This document shows positions 38,595-48,101 of a stretch of 64,000 bases of DNA, in pieces. Position 1 is the stretch's first letter. Each line of letters opens with the position of its first letter. Position numbers and translations under genes: made by a program. Source of the stretch: Brevibacterium aurantiacum (lineage in GTDB: Bacteria; Actinomycetota; Actinomycetes; Actinomycetales; Brevibacteriaceae); the NCBI RefSeq assembly GCF_900169065.1, contig NZ_FXZB01000007.1, positions 62,001 through 126,000 on the forward strand, in the 5' to 3' direction. Under the pieces are notes generated by a model that was not told the DNA's origin, did not search any database, and was given only the letters and a program-made list of their open reading frames with translations.

Positions 38595-39560
38595 ATGGCA
38601 GAGAAGCAGAGCGCGATTCGAGACGTCGTGATCGTCGGAGCCGGTGCGGCCGGACTCAGCGCTGGCCTGACCCTGGCCCGCGCACGCCGGAGGGTGACAG
38701 TCATCGATGCCGGCCACCCGCGCAATGCTCCGGCCGACGGGGTCCATGGGCTCCTCGGACTCGAAGGCATCAGCCCCGCAGAGCTGTTGACCCGAGGCCG
38801 AGACGAAGTGCAGAGCTACGGGGGCGAGATCATCGACGGCCAGGTCACCGAAATCAGCGGCGAAGTCGACAGGTTCACAATCACCGTGGACAACGGCGAA
38901 GAGATCGTCGGCAGACGGCTGCTCATGGCGACCGGCCTCGTCGACGAACTGCCCGAGATCCCGGGCGTGCGCGAACAGTGGGGTCGTGGCGTCCTTCACT
39001 GCCCCTACTGCCACGGATGGGAGGTCCGCGACAGTCGCATCGGCATCCTCGCCACCAGTCCGATGGCCATCCACAAGGCCTTTCTGTTCAAGCAGTGGAG
39101 CCCTCATGTGATGCTCTTCTCCGGAGACCAACAGCTGAGCGAGGAAGATCAGGTCAAACTTCGCGCGCTCGACATCCCAGTCATCGACGGGGACATCGAC
39201 AGCCTGGAGATCACCGATGACACGCTCACGGGTGTGCGTCTGGGTGATGGACAGGTCATTGCCGTGGATGCTGCAGTCGTCGCTACGCCGATGGTTGCCC
39301 GCACCGAACTCTTCGCAGGGATCGGGCTCGAGCCCACGGCCCGTCCTGCTGGGGCTTTCATCGAAACCGAAGCCTTCGGGCAGACCGCGGTCCCCGGCGT
39401 CTGGGTGGCCGGCAATGCTACCGACATCGGAGCGCAGGTCAGTGGTGCGGCAGCGGCCGGTGCGCTCGCCGCACAGCACATCAACACCGACCTCATCTTC
39501 ACCGACCTCGATCGCGCAGTGGCGCAGCACGAGACCGAGCAGGCACAGGAGGCAAGCTGA
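38595..39560 (+). CDS. Thioredoxin reductase-like FAD/NAD(P) oxidoreductase with CPYC site
   Basis: 321 residues. The N-terminal FAD motif is DVVIVGAGAAGLSAGLTLAR; the redox pair is VLHCPYCHGWEVRD; the closing VWVAGNATDIGAQVSGAAAAG is the second FAD-binding segment. The NADPH-side glycine motif seen in true TrxB is weak (IGILATSPMAI). The family pairs with XRE-cupin regulators and often with a methyltransferase, as here. The true electron acceptor is unknown. Confidence 0.88.
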   Translation: MAEKQSAIRDVVIVGAGAAGLSAGLTLARARRRVTVIDAGHPRNAPADGVHGLLGLEGISPAELLTRGRDEVQSYGGEIIDGQVTEISGEVDRFTITVDNGEEIVGRRLLMATGLVDELPEIPGVREQWGRGVLHCPYCHGWEVRDSRIGILATSPMAIHKAFLFKQWSPHVMLFSGDQQLSEEDQVKLRALDIPVIDGDIDSLEITDDTLTGVRLGDGQVIAVDAAVVATPMVARTELFAGIGLEPTARPAGAFIETEAFGQTAVPGVWVAGNATDIGAQVSGAAAAGALAAQHINTDLIFTDLDRAVAQHETEQAQEAS

Positions 39561-40189
39561 TGACACACTCATTCGACAAGACCTACTGGGATCAGACCTG
39601 GACCGGTGAACGCGCCCCAGCGATGAGCTCAGGCGATCCGAACCCCCACCTGATCAAGGAGGTCAGCGGACTCGAATCCGGAACCGCACTCGACGCCGGC
39701 TGCGGTGCCGGAGCAGAGGCCATCTGGCTGGCAGCTCAGGGCTGGGATGTCACCGGAGCCGACGTTGCGAATGCAGCACTTGACCACGCGAAGGACCGCG
39801 CTGCGGTCGCCGGAGTCAGTGACCGGGTGCGCTGGATCCAGGCCGATCTCTCCAGCTGGGCGCCGGAGACGCAGTACGACCTGGTCACCACCCACTACGC
39901 GCATCCGGCAATGCCTCAGCTGGACTTCTACGGGCGCATCGCGGATTGGGTGGCACCCGGGGGAACACTCCTCATCGTCGGCCACCTCCACCACGGCCAT
40001 GGCGACTCTCACGGCGATTCTCACCCGCCGGCAGTAGCCTCAGCGACTGCCGACTCGATCACTGAGCGTCTCGATCGAGTCGTCTGGACCGTCGTCACCG
40101 CCGAGGAATCCCAGCGCACCATGGCAGGACCCGGTGGCCGCACAATCACCATCGACGACGTCGTGGTGAGGGCAGTGCGCAGCCGCTGA
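39560..40189 (+). CDS. Class I SAM-dependent methyltransferase
   Basis: 209 residues overlapping the flavoprotein stop by one base. SAM motifs: GTALDAGCGAGAEAIWLAAQGWDVTGADVA (in part; motif I and the acidic residue of strand 2), then WIQADLSSWAP and APGGTLLIVGHLH. A His-rich loop HLHHGHGDSHGDSH follows, which could bind metal. The product of this two-gene unit cannot be named. Confidence 0.85.
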   Translation: MTHSFDKTYWDQTWTGERAPAMSSGDPNPHLIKEVSGLESGTALDAGCGAGAEAIWLAAQGWDVTGADVANAALDHAKDRAAVAGVSDRVRWIQADLSSWAPETQYDLVTTHYAHPAMPQLDFYGRIADWVAPGGTLLIVGHLHHGHGDSHGDSHPPAVASATADSITERLDRVVWTVVTAEESQRTMAGPGGRTITIDDVVVRAVRSR

Positions 40190-40195
40190 GCCGCG

Positions 40196-41539
40196 TCACT
40201 TTCCGGGTGCGAGCACCTCGGGTTCGCCGAGGGAGAGCATGAGGCGGTTGGCCCAGTTGAAGAAGGCTGCGCAGTTGAGTACGTCGATGATGTCGCCATC
40301 GTCGAGGCCGGCCTCGCGCAGTGCATTGACATGCGCAGGACCGAACGCCTGCGGGGTCAGCGTGAGAGCCGCGGAAGCGTCGACGACAGCGTCCCAGACA
40401 GCATCGCCGAGGTTCGACGGCGTTTCCACACCCGTGTCGAGCAGCGTCTGCACCAGGTCCCGGCGACCCGACTCCTCCGTGGCCCGGTCCGAGTGGATCG
40501 AGGCGCAGAACAGGCACCCGTTGAGACGTGAGGCCACGGTCGCGGCCAGCTCACGTTCGGCCCGGCCGAGCCCGTCGGTGGTGTTGAAGAAGATGTCGAG
40601 GTCGGTCAGTGTTCGTGCCCGCAGGGCCGCCGGATCCCTGGCCAGGAGCCGGAAGTAGGGGTTCTTCGCCCGCCCCGCCTCGATGAGTGCCTCGCGCTGG
40701 ACATCGGTCAGGTCCGCCTCGGCGACGGGGGAGATCCAGGGCACCCAGCCCAGCCCGGACTGCTGGAACAGCTCCGGACGGGTGAGCCCGGGATAGGTGC
40801 TGACGCGCTCGCCGACCCGGGCCAGAGCCTCGCTGCCCTTCGACGAAGCGGCAGAGTCCCTCGCAGAGGTGGCCTCGCCGTCACCGTCGCCCGCTTCGGG
40901 CGGTTCGTCCGAGACCGGGGGCAGGGTCGTCGCCGGTGCGTGGACCAGGGCAGTGAGTCCGGTGCTGATGCGGATCTGGAAGTTGAGGAATGACACGAGC
41001 TGCGCGAGCGTGACGATCGAGTCTTCGTCCCAGCCGGCGTCGAGGAGCAGCGCCATGTGTTCGGGACGTGAGTCGCGGGGATGCAGAACTAGGAGATGGG
41101 CGAATTCGAGGCCGGCGGCCAGCTGTGCGCCCAGCACCTCGCTCGACTTCTTCTCCACACTCAGCCAGGGTCCCGGGACGTTCTCGGCCGCCAGGGCAGC
41201 CGATTCGAAGGTTCCGTAGGGGCCGCGCACGGTCGAACGGGAGTCGAGTTCGAGCAGCACCTCATCGAGGAGTTCGGCGATCTCCCAGGAGGCGACCTCG
41301 TCTTCGTCACGGAGGAGGTCACGGTAGAACTCCTCGGCCGCGGGCGCGCCGAGGAGGCCGGCCGTGAATGCGGCGACGGCATAGCGGTCACGGTGGGAGA
41401 ACCCACCGGTCTCAGCTGGTTCGAGCAGCGCTTCGAAGCTGAGCTGGGCGTTGTCCTTGGCCTGTGCACGGTGATCGCGCAGCTTGTCGAGGGGGTCCTG
41501 TGCGGCGATTCCGGCGAGGGTGTTGATGATGTCGGTCAT
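40196..41539 (-). CDS. CMD-domain/alkylhydroperoxidase fusion protein
   Basis: 447 residues with two related halves. The N-terminal half (about 1-205) is a CMD-like helical domain without a Cys pair. A Ser/Gly/Glu-rich linker (about 210-240) leads to a C-terminal AhpD-like half with NGCLFCASIHSDR, the active Cys-x-x-Cys and His. From memory this matches the Avi_7170/Avi_7169-type pair, which accompanies the same luciferase-like and ABC genes in other bacteria. It is the last gene of the 47.9-40.2 kb operon. Confidence 0.85.
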   Translation of the reverse strand: MTDIINTLAGIAAQDPLDKLRDHRAQAKDNAQLSFEALLEPAETGGFSHRDRYAVAAFTAGLLGAPAAEEFYRDLLRDEDEVASWEIAELLDEVLLELDSRSTVRGPYGTFESAALAAENVPGPWLSVEKKSSEVLGAQLAAGLEFAHLLVLHPRDSRPEHMALLLDAGWDEDSIVTLAQLVSFLNFQIRISTGLTALVHAPATTLPPVSDEPPEAGDGDGEATSARDSAASSKGSEALARVGERVSTYPGLTRPELFQQSGLGWVPWISPVAEADLTDVQREALIEAGRAKNPYFRLLARDPAALRARTLTDLDIFFNTTDGLGRAERELAATVASRLNGCLFCASIHSDRATEESGRRDLVQTLLDTGVETPSNLGDAVWDAVVDASAALTLTPQAFGPAHVNALREAGLDDGDIIDVLNCAAFFNWANRLMLSLGEPEVLAPGK

Positions 41540-41540
41540 G

Positions 41541-42566
41541 TCAGGCCGCCTGTTCCGTCGTGAGCGTCAGTCCCAGGGCCGGGGCCACCTCGGTGGCCAG
41601 GAGTTCGATGGACCGCAGCGTCGTCTCATTCGTCGCCGGCACCGAGTGTACCTGGAAGCTGACGTCGGTGGCCCGGTTCAGCACACGGTCTGTCGCCAGG
41701 CGTTCGATGACCTGCTCGGGGGTGCCGAGGTAGGTGTCGGTGGCGATGAGCAGCTCGTCCAGGCTCAGCCCCGAGGTGTCATAGCCGACGAGGCGATCTG
41801 CCTCGGCCCGCAGCGCCGGTTCGGTCCGGGCGCGGAGTTCGGGCAGCGCTGCGGCATCGGCGACGACGGCCGTGCGCGATGCCAGGATTCGGGGCTCCAC
41901 ACCGGAGGGAAGGTTCGCCAGGTAGGTGTCGATGACCGGCAGCTGCACCTCGTCGAGGGTTGCTTCGGGCTTGTCCTGGGAGCGGGGTTGGGTGCGCGAG
42001 AGCATGAGGCCATCACCGGCGGCACCGGCAGCTCCGGATCCGCCGGAGGAGAAGGTGGCCTGCCAGAGGCGCTCGGAGAGCCGGGTCGGTTCCGGATAGA
42101 GCGCATGCCCGGTCTCCAGGGACTGACCTGCCAGCAGAGTCTTCAGTGCCGCGAGGTTGTCGGCGAAGACCTCACGTCGTTGATCGAAGCTGGTGCCGAA
42201 GGCGGGGAAGGACTTCGGGTTTCCGCCCGAACCGAGCCCGATCTCCAGGCGTCCCCCGGAGAGCACGTCGGTGACCGCAGCGTCTTCGGCCACACGCACG
42301 CCGTTCTCCATGGGCAGGGTGATGATCGCCGTGCCCAAGCGGATCCGCGAGGTCTGGGCTGCCGCATGGGCGAGGAACACGAGTGGGGAGGGCAGGCCGC
42401 CCTCGGTCGCAGAGAAGTGGTGCTGGGCCACCCACGCGGAGTCGAAGCCGTGGGCCTCGGCCGCCTGGATCTGTTCGAGTGCGAACCGGTAGCGCTGAGC
42501 TGCCGGGGCGTCCTCGAGCAGGCGGGTGAAGAATCCGAGCCGGGGACCGGTGGAACTGTTCGTCAT
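41541..42566 (-). CDS. FMN-dependent luciferase-like monooxygenase
   Basis: 341 residues, TIM-barrel LLM fold: GFFTRLLEDAPAAQRYRFAL, WVAQHHFSATEGGLPSPLVF, IRLGTAIITLPMENGVRVAEDAA (in part) and GRLEIGLGSGGN. From memory it resembles the KPN_01858-type subgroup, which co-occurs with the peptide-type ABC transporter and CMD proteins seen here. The substrate is unknown; together these genes probably import and oxidise a flavin-dependent substrate. It ends one base before the CMD gene begins. Confidence 0.88.
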   Translation of the reverse strand: MTNSSTGPRLGFFTRLLEDAPAAQRYRFALEQIQAAEAHGFDSAWVAQHHFSATEGGLPSPLVFLAHAAAQTSRIRLGTAIITLPMENGVRVAEDAAVTDVLSGGRLEIGLGSGGNPKSFPAFGTSFDQRREVFADNLAALKTLLAGQSLETGHALYPEPTRLSERLWQATFSSGGSGAAGAAGDGLMLSRTQPRSQDKPEATLDEVQLPVIDTYLANLPSGVEPRILASRTAVVADAAALPELRARTEPALRAEADRLVGYDTSGLSLDELLIATDTYLGTPEQVIERLATDRVLNRATDVSFQVHSVPATNETTLRSIELLATEVAPALGLTLTTEQAA

Positions 42567-42576
42567 CGTGTCAGTC

Positions 42577-44259
42577 TCAACTTTCTGCTGCGGTGAGCAA
42601 TGTGGGTGTCGAAGCGGCGCTGTCTCCGTTGCCGTGGAGCATCACGGGGCGGGGGATCGCATCGAGGAGGGTGCGCGTGTACTGAGTCTGCGGGCGAGCG
42701 AAGAGGTCCTCCGTCGGTCCGTTCTCCACCAGTCGTCCCTGCGACATCACCGACACGGTATCAGCGATCTGTCGCACGACAGCGAGATCGTGGGAGATGA
42801 AGACATAGGTCAGTCCCAGGTCAGATTGGAGATCGTCGAGGAGGGTCAGAATCTGGGCCTGCACGGTCACGTCGAGGGCCGAGACGGCCTCATCGAAGAC
42901 GACGAGCTCAGGGCCGGCGATGAGGGCCCGCGCGATCGCCACCCGCTGCAGCTGACCGCCGGAGAGCTCGGCCGGTCGGCGCTCGCCGAACTCGGTAGGC
43001 AGGGCAACCCTCTCCAGGGCCTCGGCGACGAGGGTCGGTCGCGAATTCCGGGAACCGATGCGGAAGTTGCGCAGCGGTTCGGTGAGTATCTGGCCGATGG
43101 TGTGCTTGGGATCCAGTGCCGAGTACGGGTTCTGGTGCACGAGCTGGACCGTGCGGCGGAAGTCGCGCAGGCGGGCCCGCTCCGCACGACCGCGCAAAGA
43201 GTCATCGGTGTCGAAATTGCCGACGCGGATGCGACCGGACTGTGGGGTGAGGAACCCGGCCAGGGCCTTGCCCGTCGTCGTCTTCCCTGAACCGGATTCG
43301 CCCACGATGCCGTGGGTGGTGCCGCGTTCGACGTGCAGTGACACGTCGTCGATGCCGATGACCTGATCATCGTTGCGGGCATAGACCTGAGTCAGGCCCT
43401 CGACCGAGACGAAGGGGGCCTGCGCCTCGGCGAGTGCGGCGGTGGATGTGGCCTGTCGGTGGGTCTTCGTCTTCAGCGCCGGGGCGTCGGCAAGCAGCCG
43501 CGAGGTGTAGTCGGTGGCAGGCCGGGAGAAGATCTGAGCCGCCGGTCCGGCCTCGACGACGCGTCCGGACTGCATGACGACGACCTCATCGGCGCGTTCA
43601 CCGGCGACGGCGAGGTCGTGGGTGATGAAGAGGACGCCCATCTCGGTCTCTGCGCGCAGCTCATCGAGGAGATCGAGGACCTGCTTCTGCACGGTCACGT
43701 CGAGGGCCGAGGTCGGCTCGTCGGCGATGAGCAGTCGTGGGCGCAGTGCGATCGCGGAGGCGATGAGGACTCGCTGGCGCATTCCCCCGGAGAGCTCATG
43801 CGGGAACTGATCGGCGCGCATCTGTGGCCGATCGATGCCGACTCTGGTCAGCAGTTCGATGACCTGGGCACGGGCAGACTTCCGATCGGCGCGCTTGTGG
43901 ATCCGCAGCGCCTCGGCGACGGATTTGCCGATGGTCTGCAGCGGATTGAGTGAACTGCCGGGGTCCTGGGGGACGTAGCCGATCTGACTGCCGCGGATCC
44001 CACGCCAGCCGCTGGTTCCCAAGCCACCGAGATCGACTTCACCTAAGTGGATGTGCCCGCTCGTGATCTGCGCGGACTCCGGGAGGAGGCCGATGGCGGC
44101 ATTCGCGGTCGTGGACTTGCCGGACCCGGACTCGCCGACGACCGCGGTCATCGACCCGGCGCGCACGGCGAAGGTCACGCCGTCGACGGCCGGGGCCGAG
44201 GACTGGGAGTAGGCGACACTGAGATCCTGCACGGACAGCAGGGGTGCGGACTCGGTCAT
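42577..44259 (-). CDS. Peptide/nickel-type ABC transporter, two ATPase domains in one protein
   Basis: 560 residues from MTESAPLLSVQDL, behind GAGAAAGGTGACATC; the frame continues upstream only over the permease. The first domain has Walker A GESGSGKSTTA and signature LSGGMRQRV; the second has GESGSGKTTTG and LSGGQLQRV. It is a fused DppD-DppF-like protein powering the two permeases. Its start overlaps the permease stop by four bases. Confidence 0.95.
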   Translation of the reverse strand: MTESAPLLSVQDLSVAYSQSSAPAVDGVTFAVRAGSMTAVVGESGSGKSTTANAAIGLLPESAQITSGHIHLGEVDLGGLGTSGWRGIRGSQIGYVPQDPGSSLNPLQTIGKSVAEALRIHKRADRKSARAQVIELLTRVGIDRPQMRADQFPHELSGGMRQRVLIASAIALRPRLLIADEPTSALDVTVQKQVLDLLDELRAETEMGVLFITHDLAVAGERADEVVVMQSGRVVEAGPAAQIFSRPATDYTSRLLADAPALKTKTHRQATSTAALAEAQAPFVSVEGLTQVYARNDDQVIGIDDVSLHVERGTTHGIVGESGSGKTTTGKALAGFLTPQSGRIRVGNFDTDDSLRGRAERARLRDFRRTVQLVHQNPYSALDPKHTIGQILTEPLRNFRIGSRNSRPTLVAEALERVALPTEFGERRPAELSGGQLQRVAIARALIAGPELVVFDEAVSALDVTVQAQILTLLDDLQSDLGLTYVFISHDLAVVRQIADTVSVMSQGRLVENGPTEDLFARPQTQYTRTLLDAIPRPVMLHGNGDSAASTPTLLTAAES

Positions 44260-45131
44260 GATGTCACCTTTCTCAGGGTGTTGCCGATTTGGTGGGTGGC
44301 CAGGACGATGGCCATGACGACGAAGCCGGGCAGCACGGTCAGCCACCATGCGGTGGCGACGAAGTTGCGGCCCTCGGCGATGATGAGGCCCCATTCCGGT
44401 GTCGGCGGGGGAGTCCCGTAGCCCAGGAAGCCCAGCGTCGAGATCTGGAGGATCGCGGATCCGATCTGGAGGACGGCCAGGGACAGCACGGGCGAGATCG
44501 AGTTGGGCAGGATATGGCGGACGAGGACGGAGAAGAAGGTGCCGCCCGAACCGTAGGCCGCGGCCACGAAGTCGCTGGTGTTGATGCGCACCGCCTCTGA
44601 CCTCGACAGTCGTGCGAACTGGGCGATGGCCGTGACGCCGACGGCGATGGCCGCGTTGATGGTGCCGAAGCCCAAGACGACGACGATCGAGAGGCTGAGC
44701 AGGATCGCCGGGATCGAGAGCAGCACGTCGATCAAGCGCATGAGCACATCGTCGACCCAGCCGCGGCGGGTGCCGGCGATGAGCCCGATGGCCGTGCCCA
44801 CGATGAGTCCGACACCGACAGCCACGAGTGCTGCGAGCAATGACTGTGACGCGCCGTAGACGACGCGGGCGTAGGCATCACGTCCGGTCTGGTCGGTGCC
44901 GAACCAGTGGTCGAGGCTGGGGCCAAGCAGCGCCGGAGTGGTGCCGCCGTCGTTGGGGTCATGCTGGGTGAAGAGTCCGGGGAAGAGCGCCCACATGATG
45001 GCGATGAGCAGGACCAGGGCCGAGACGATGGTGGCGGGGCCGATGTTCGCGCGGGTGCGGCTGCGTCGCTTCGCCGGAGAGCCCGGCTTACCGGTGCCCG
45101 AGGTGGGGGCAAGACTGCTGATGAGGCTCAT
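44256..45131 (-). CDS. ABC transporter permease, DppC type
   Basis: 291 residues; a soluble N-terminus, then about six helices. GTDQTGRDAYARVVYGASQS (in part) is the DppC/OppC signature, and VAAAYGSGGTFFSVLVRHILPN is the EAA loop that contacts the ATPases. Both ends overlap neighbouring genes by four bases. Confidence 0.94.
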   Translation of the reverse strand: MSLISSLAPTSGTGKPGSPAKRRSRTRANIGPATIVSALVLLIAIMWALFPGLFTQHDPNDGGTTPALLGPSLDHWFGTDQTGRDAYARVVYGASQSLLAALVAVGVGLIVGTAIGLIAGTRRGWVDDVLMRLIDVLLSIPAILLSLSIVVVLGFGTINAAIAVGVTAIAQFARLSRSEAVRINTSDFVAAAYGSGGTFFSVLVRHILPNSISPVLSLAVLQIGSAILQISTLGFLGYGTPPPTPEWGLIIAEGRNFVATAWWLTVLPGFVVMAIVLATHQIGNTLRKVTS

Positions 45132-46183
45132 GAGTGGGTGTCCTTGTCGTCCCAGTCGAGATCGACCCCGACGCTGGCCGCGGTCGTCGACAGTGCCCGG
45201 CGAGTGGGTTCATCGGCAGGCTTCTTCCCCGCCGAGGCGGCCCCGGGCTGTGTGCGCAGCCGGACGTCGATGACGGGGTAGAGGAGGTCGACGATGAGGT
45301 TGATGGTCACGTAGGCCAGGGTCGCGATGACGACGACGGCCAGGAGGATCGGGTTGTCGCGGTGGGTCACGGCCTGGGCGGTGATCTGGCCGATTCCGTT
45401 GCGCCCGAATACGGTCTCGGTGACCACGGCGCCGGCGACCAGTTCACCGAAGACGAGGCCGATGATCGTCAGGCCCGGCAGGACGGCGTTGCGGGCGACG
45501 GTGTGGACGAGGATCCACAGCTCACCGGCACCCTTCGCCGAGGTGACCTTGACGAATCCGGAGGCCTTGACGTCGGTGATGGAGCGGATGAGGACCTGCG
45601 CGATGGGGGCCGAGAGCGGCACCGCCACGGTCAGGGTTGGGAGGACGAGCGCCTCGGCGGGGCCGGGTGAGACCACGGAGACGAACCCGAGCTGGAAGGA
45701 GAAGATCTGGATGAGCAGGATCCCCAACCAGAAGACGGGAATCGAGATGAAGAGGCTGGGCACCGAGTCGAGCAGCTTCCGCAGCCAGGCGAAGGGCCCG
45801 TAGGTTGCCAGCACCGCGATGACAACGGCCAGGACCAGGGCGGAGACGAACCCGGACAGGGCGAGCACCGCGGTCGAGGGCAGGGCCGCGGCGATGATCG
45901 TCGACACCGCGGCACCGGTCTGGACGGAGAAGCCGAAGTTGCCGGTGAGGAACCCTCCGAGGCTGAGGAAGTAGCGGCTGATCCACGACTCATCGGCCCC
46001 GGTCTCGGTGCGGATCTGCGCGATCTGGTCGGGAGAGAGACCCAGTGCAGGGTCGGCGAATCTGGCGGTGACACCGTCGCCGGGAATGAGGCTGAGCAGG
46101 ATGAAGGCCGCGGTGAACGCGAGCAGCAGCACGAGCAGTGCCTGGCCCAGGCGCAGGAAGAGGTAGCGGATGTCGAGGATCAT
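45128..46183 (-). CDS. ABC transporter permease, DppB type
   Basis: 351 residues from MILDIRYLFLRLGQALL, whose ATG overlaps the binding-protein stop; an ATG six codons upstream is less likely. About six helices. The EAA-like segment VKVTSAKGAGELWILVHTVARNAVLP (in part) and FGRNGIGQITAQAV are typical of DppB. A cytosolic tail of about 45 residues follows the last helix. Confidence 0.94.
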   Translation of the reverse strand: MILDIRYLFLRLGQALLVLLLAFTAAFILLSLIPGDGVTARFADPALGLSPDQIAQIRTETGADESWISRYFLSLGGFLTGNFGFSVQTGAAVSTIIAAALPSTAVLALSGFVSALVLAVVIAVLATYGPFAWLRKLLDSVPSLFISIPVFWLGILLIQIFSFQLGFVSVVSPGPAEALVLPTLTVAVPLSAPIAQVLIRSITDVKASGFVKVTSAKGAGELWILVHTVARNAVLPGLTIIGLVFGELVAGAVVTETVFGRNGIGQITAQAVTHRDNPILLAVVVIATLAYVTINLIVDLLYPVIDVRLRTQPGAASAGKKPADEPTRRALSTTAASVGVDLDWDDKDTHS

Positions 46184-47889
46184 TTCTGCCCTGCCAACCA
46201 TGTGCTGTAGAAGTCGGGACGGCCCACCGGTTCGGTCGTGAAGCCGTTGACGCGGCGGCGGAAGGCGAAGACCTGCGGCTCTTCGAAGAACGGCAGCACA
46301 TAGGCGTTCTCGACGAGGTAGTCCTGAACTTTCTCGGCGGCCTTCTGCCGGTTCTTCGTCTCGGGCTCCGAGGCGAGTTCATCCAGCAGGCGGTCGATCT
46401 CGGGGTCGATGCTTCCGTCCTTCGCATCGTCGCGGTCCTTGCCGTTGAGGAAGACGTCGCGGTTGACCGAGGAGTAGTTGGAACGCAGATTGTCGAAGTC
46501 CGCGCGCGCGACCATCGAATGGTAGATCTGGACCGTGTCGAGTTCGAGGGCATCGAGGGTCTGCTTGGACTGGTCACCGGGGTTGATGGACAGACGCACG
46601 CCCACGTGACGCAGCTGCTGCTGGATGAGGGTCTGCACCTCGTTCGAGCGTGGCTGCGGCAAGGCGATGTTGACGCTCAGTGCCAGGACCTGGCCGTCCT
46701 TGGTGCGGAACCCGGCGGAGTTGCGCTCGGACCAGCCCGCCTCGTCGAGGAGTCGGTTGGCTTCCTCGGGATCGTGGACCCAGGACCCGGACTGGTCCTT
46801 GTAGCCCATGGCGCCCTTGGCCAGCAGGCCGGTGGCCAGCGGGTAGTTGGGGGTGAAGAGCTTGTCGACGATCTCCTGCCGGTCAACGGCGGCGATGATG
46901 GCCTGCCTGACCTTGAGATCTTCCAGTAGTTCGTGCCGGAACCGGAAGTTGACGCTGTTGTTGATGCCGTTCGTGGCCTTCGCATAGAGGCGCAGACCCT
47001 GCTCGCTCACGCGCGATTCGTCGGGAGCCTGGACGTCGCGGACGCCATCGGCCTGCCCGGAGAGCACGGCGCCGATGCGCACCGAATACTCGTTGTTGGC
47101 CAGGTAGTCGATGCCGTCGAGGTGGGCCCGGCCCTGGTGCTTCAGGTGTGGTGGGGCCCAGTCGTAGTCCTCACGGACCCGGACGGAGAGTTTCGTCCCG
47201 ATCGTCTCGTCGGTGATGTGGAAGGGACCGCAGGTGTGGATGCCGGTGGCACCGCCGGGGCCGAAGCCCTCGGCGTCCAGAGCCAATGTCGAATCGGCGA
47301 GGAGACCCGCGTTCATCGTCGACGTCGCCTGCGCGAAGCCGGGGGAGGGTGCGCTGAAGTGGAAGCGGACGCGTTTGTCGTCGAGGACTTCGCTGCGCTC
47401 GTAGTTCGAGATCTGCTCGGAGACCGGCAGGGTGCGAGCCTCATCGCCTCGTCCGAAGAGATCGAAGTTCGCCGCTACGTTCTTCGCCGTCAGCGGTGAA
47501 CCGTCGGAGTAGGTGACACCGTCGCGGATCGTGAAGGTGAACTTGGTGGCATCGGCGTTGATCTCAGGCAGTTCGGTGGCCAGCCAGGGGTAGAGGTCGA
47601 GGGTCTTCGGATCCTGCCACAGCAGGCGGGCGGAGATGTTGTTCATGATGCCGCCGTTGGGATAGAACCCGACCGAGGGCGGGTAGAGCAGCGTCCACGT
47701 CTGAGGCTCGAAGTACGTGAGCACCCCGCCCTGGACCGGGTCGCCGCCCTCGGGCAGCGGAGCATCATCACTCGGCGTGCAGGCGCTGAGCGTGATGAGA
47801 GTGCCCAGTCCCAGCCCGAGGCTGAGGAAATTGCGTCGGCCGTAGGTCCGGCCGGGGCTCGCCGAGGTGGAGGGACGGAGGTCCGTCAT
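46180..47889 (-). CDS. ABC transporter substrate-binding lipoprotein, family 5
   Basis: 569 residues from MTDLRPSTSASPGRT. The signal has a twin-arginine start (YGRRNFLSLGLGLGTLITLSAC) ending in an LSAC lipobox, so Tat export and lipid anchoring are likely. The mature part is an SBP_bac_5 peptide-type binder. From memory it resembles the KPN_01854-like group linked to LLM and CMD proteins. It is the first gene of the operon, behind inverted repeats at 47946-47973. Confidence 0.92.
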   Translation of the reverse strand: MTDLRPSTSASPGRTYGRRNFLSLGLGLGTLITLSACTPSDDAPLPEGGDPVQGGVLTYFEPQTWTLLYPPSVGFYPNGGIMNNISARLLWQDPKTLDLYPWLATELPEINADATKFTFTIRDGVTYSDGSPLTAKNVAANFDLFGRGDEARTLPVSEQISNYERSEVLDDKRVRFHFSAPSPGFAQATSTMNAGLLADSTLALDAEGFGPGGATGIHTCGPFHITDETIGTKLSVRVREDYDWAPPHLKHQGRAHLDGIDYLANNEYSVRIGAVLSGQADGVRDVQAPDESRVSEQGLRLYAKATNGINNSVNFRFRHELLEDLKVRQAIIAAVDRQEIVDKLFTPNYPLATGLLAKGAMGYKDQSGSWVHDPEEANRLLDEAGWSERNSAGFRTKDGQVLALSVNIALPQPRSNEVQTLIQQQLRHVGVRLSINPGDQSKQTLDALELDTVQIYHSMVARADFDNLRSNYSSVNRDVFLNGKDRDDAKDGSIDPEIDRLLDELASEPETKNRQKAAEKVQDYLVENAYVLPFFEEPQVFAFRRRVNGFTTEPVGRPDFYSTWLAGQK

Positions 47890-47945
47890 GGAATGTGGTC
47901 CTTTGTGCAGATGAAACCGAGATCGGGGGTGGGTCGGGTGCTCAA

Positions 47946-47973
47946 CCAATTGTTGATATAGCTCAACAATTGG
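47946..47973. promoter_or_regulatory. 28-bp inverted repeat upstream of the ABC operon
   Basis: CCAATTGTTGA and TCAACAATTGG are exact reverse complements with a six-base centre (TATAGC). It lies 57 bp before the binding-protein start, in the AT-rich part of the divergent gap. Its size suits a dimeric repressor, but no regulator gene is adjacent. Confidence 0.6.
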
Positions 47974-48037
47974 AGCTGGTGAGCCTCTTGAGATCGATGT
48001 GGAGCCGACGCCACAGCATTCGGCCCTCTGGTTGTGT

Positions 48038-48093
48038 CTGCATGCTTTGAGTTAAGCGCATCGGCATGCAGAGCGTCAATTCGATCGCTTAAC
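48038..48093. repeat. Interleaved inverted repeats before the VOC genes
   Basis: CTGCATGC (48038) pairs with GCATGCAG (48064), and GTTAAGCG (48051) pairs with CGCTTAAC (48086). The two pairs interlock in a-b-a'-b' order. The last arm ends eight bases before the VOC start. This could be two overlapping operators or an RNA pseudoknot. Confidence 0.45.
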
Positions 48094-48101
48094 ATTGAGT
48101 C

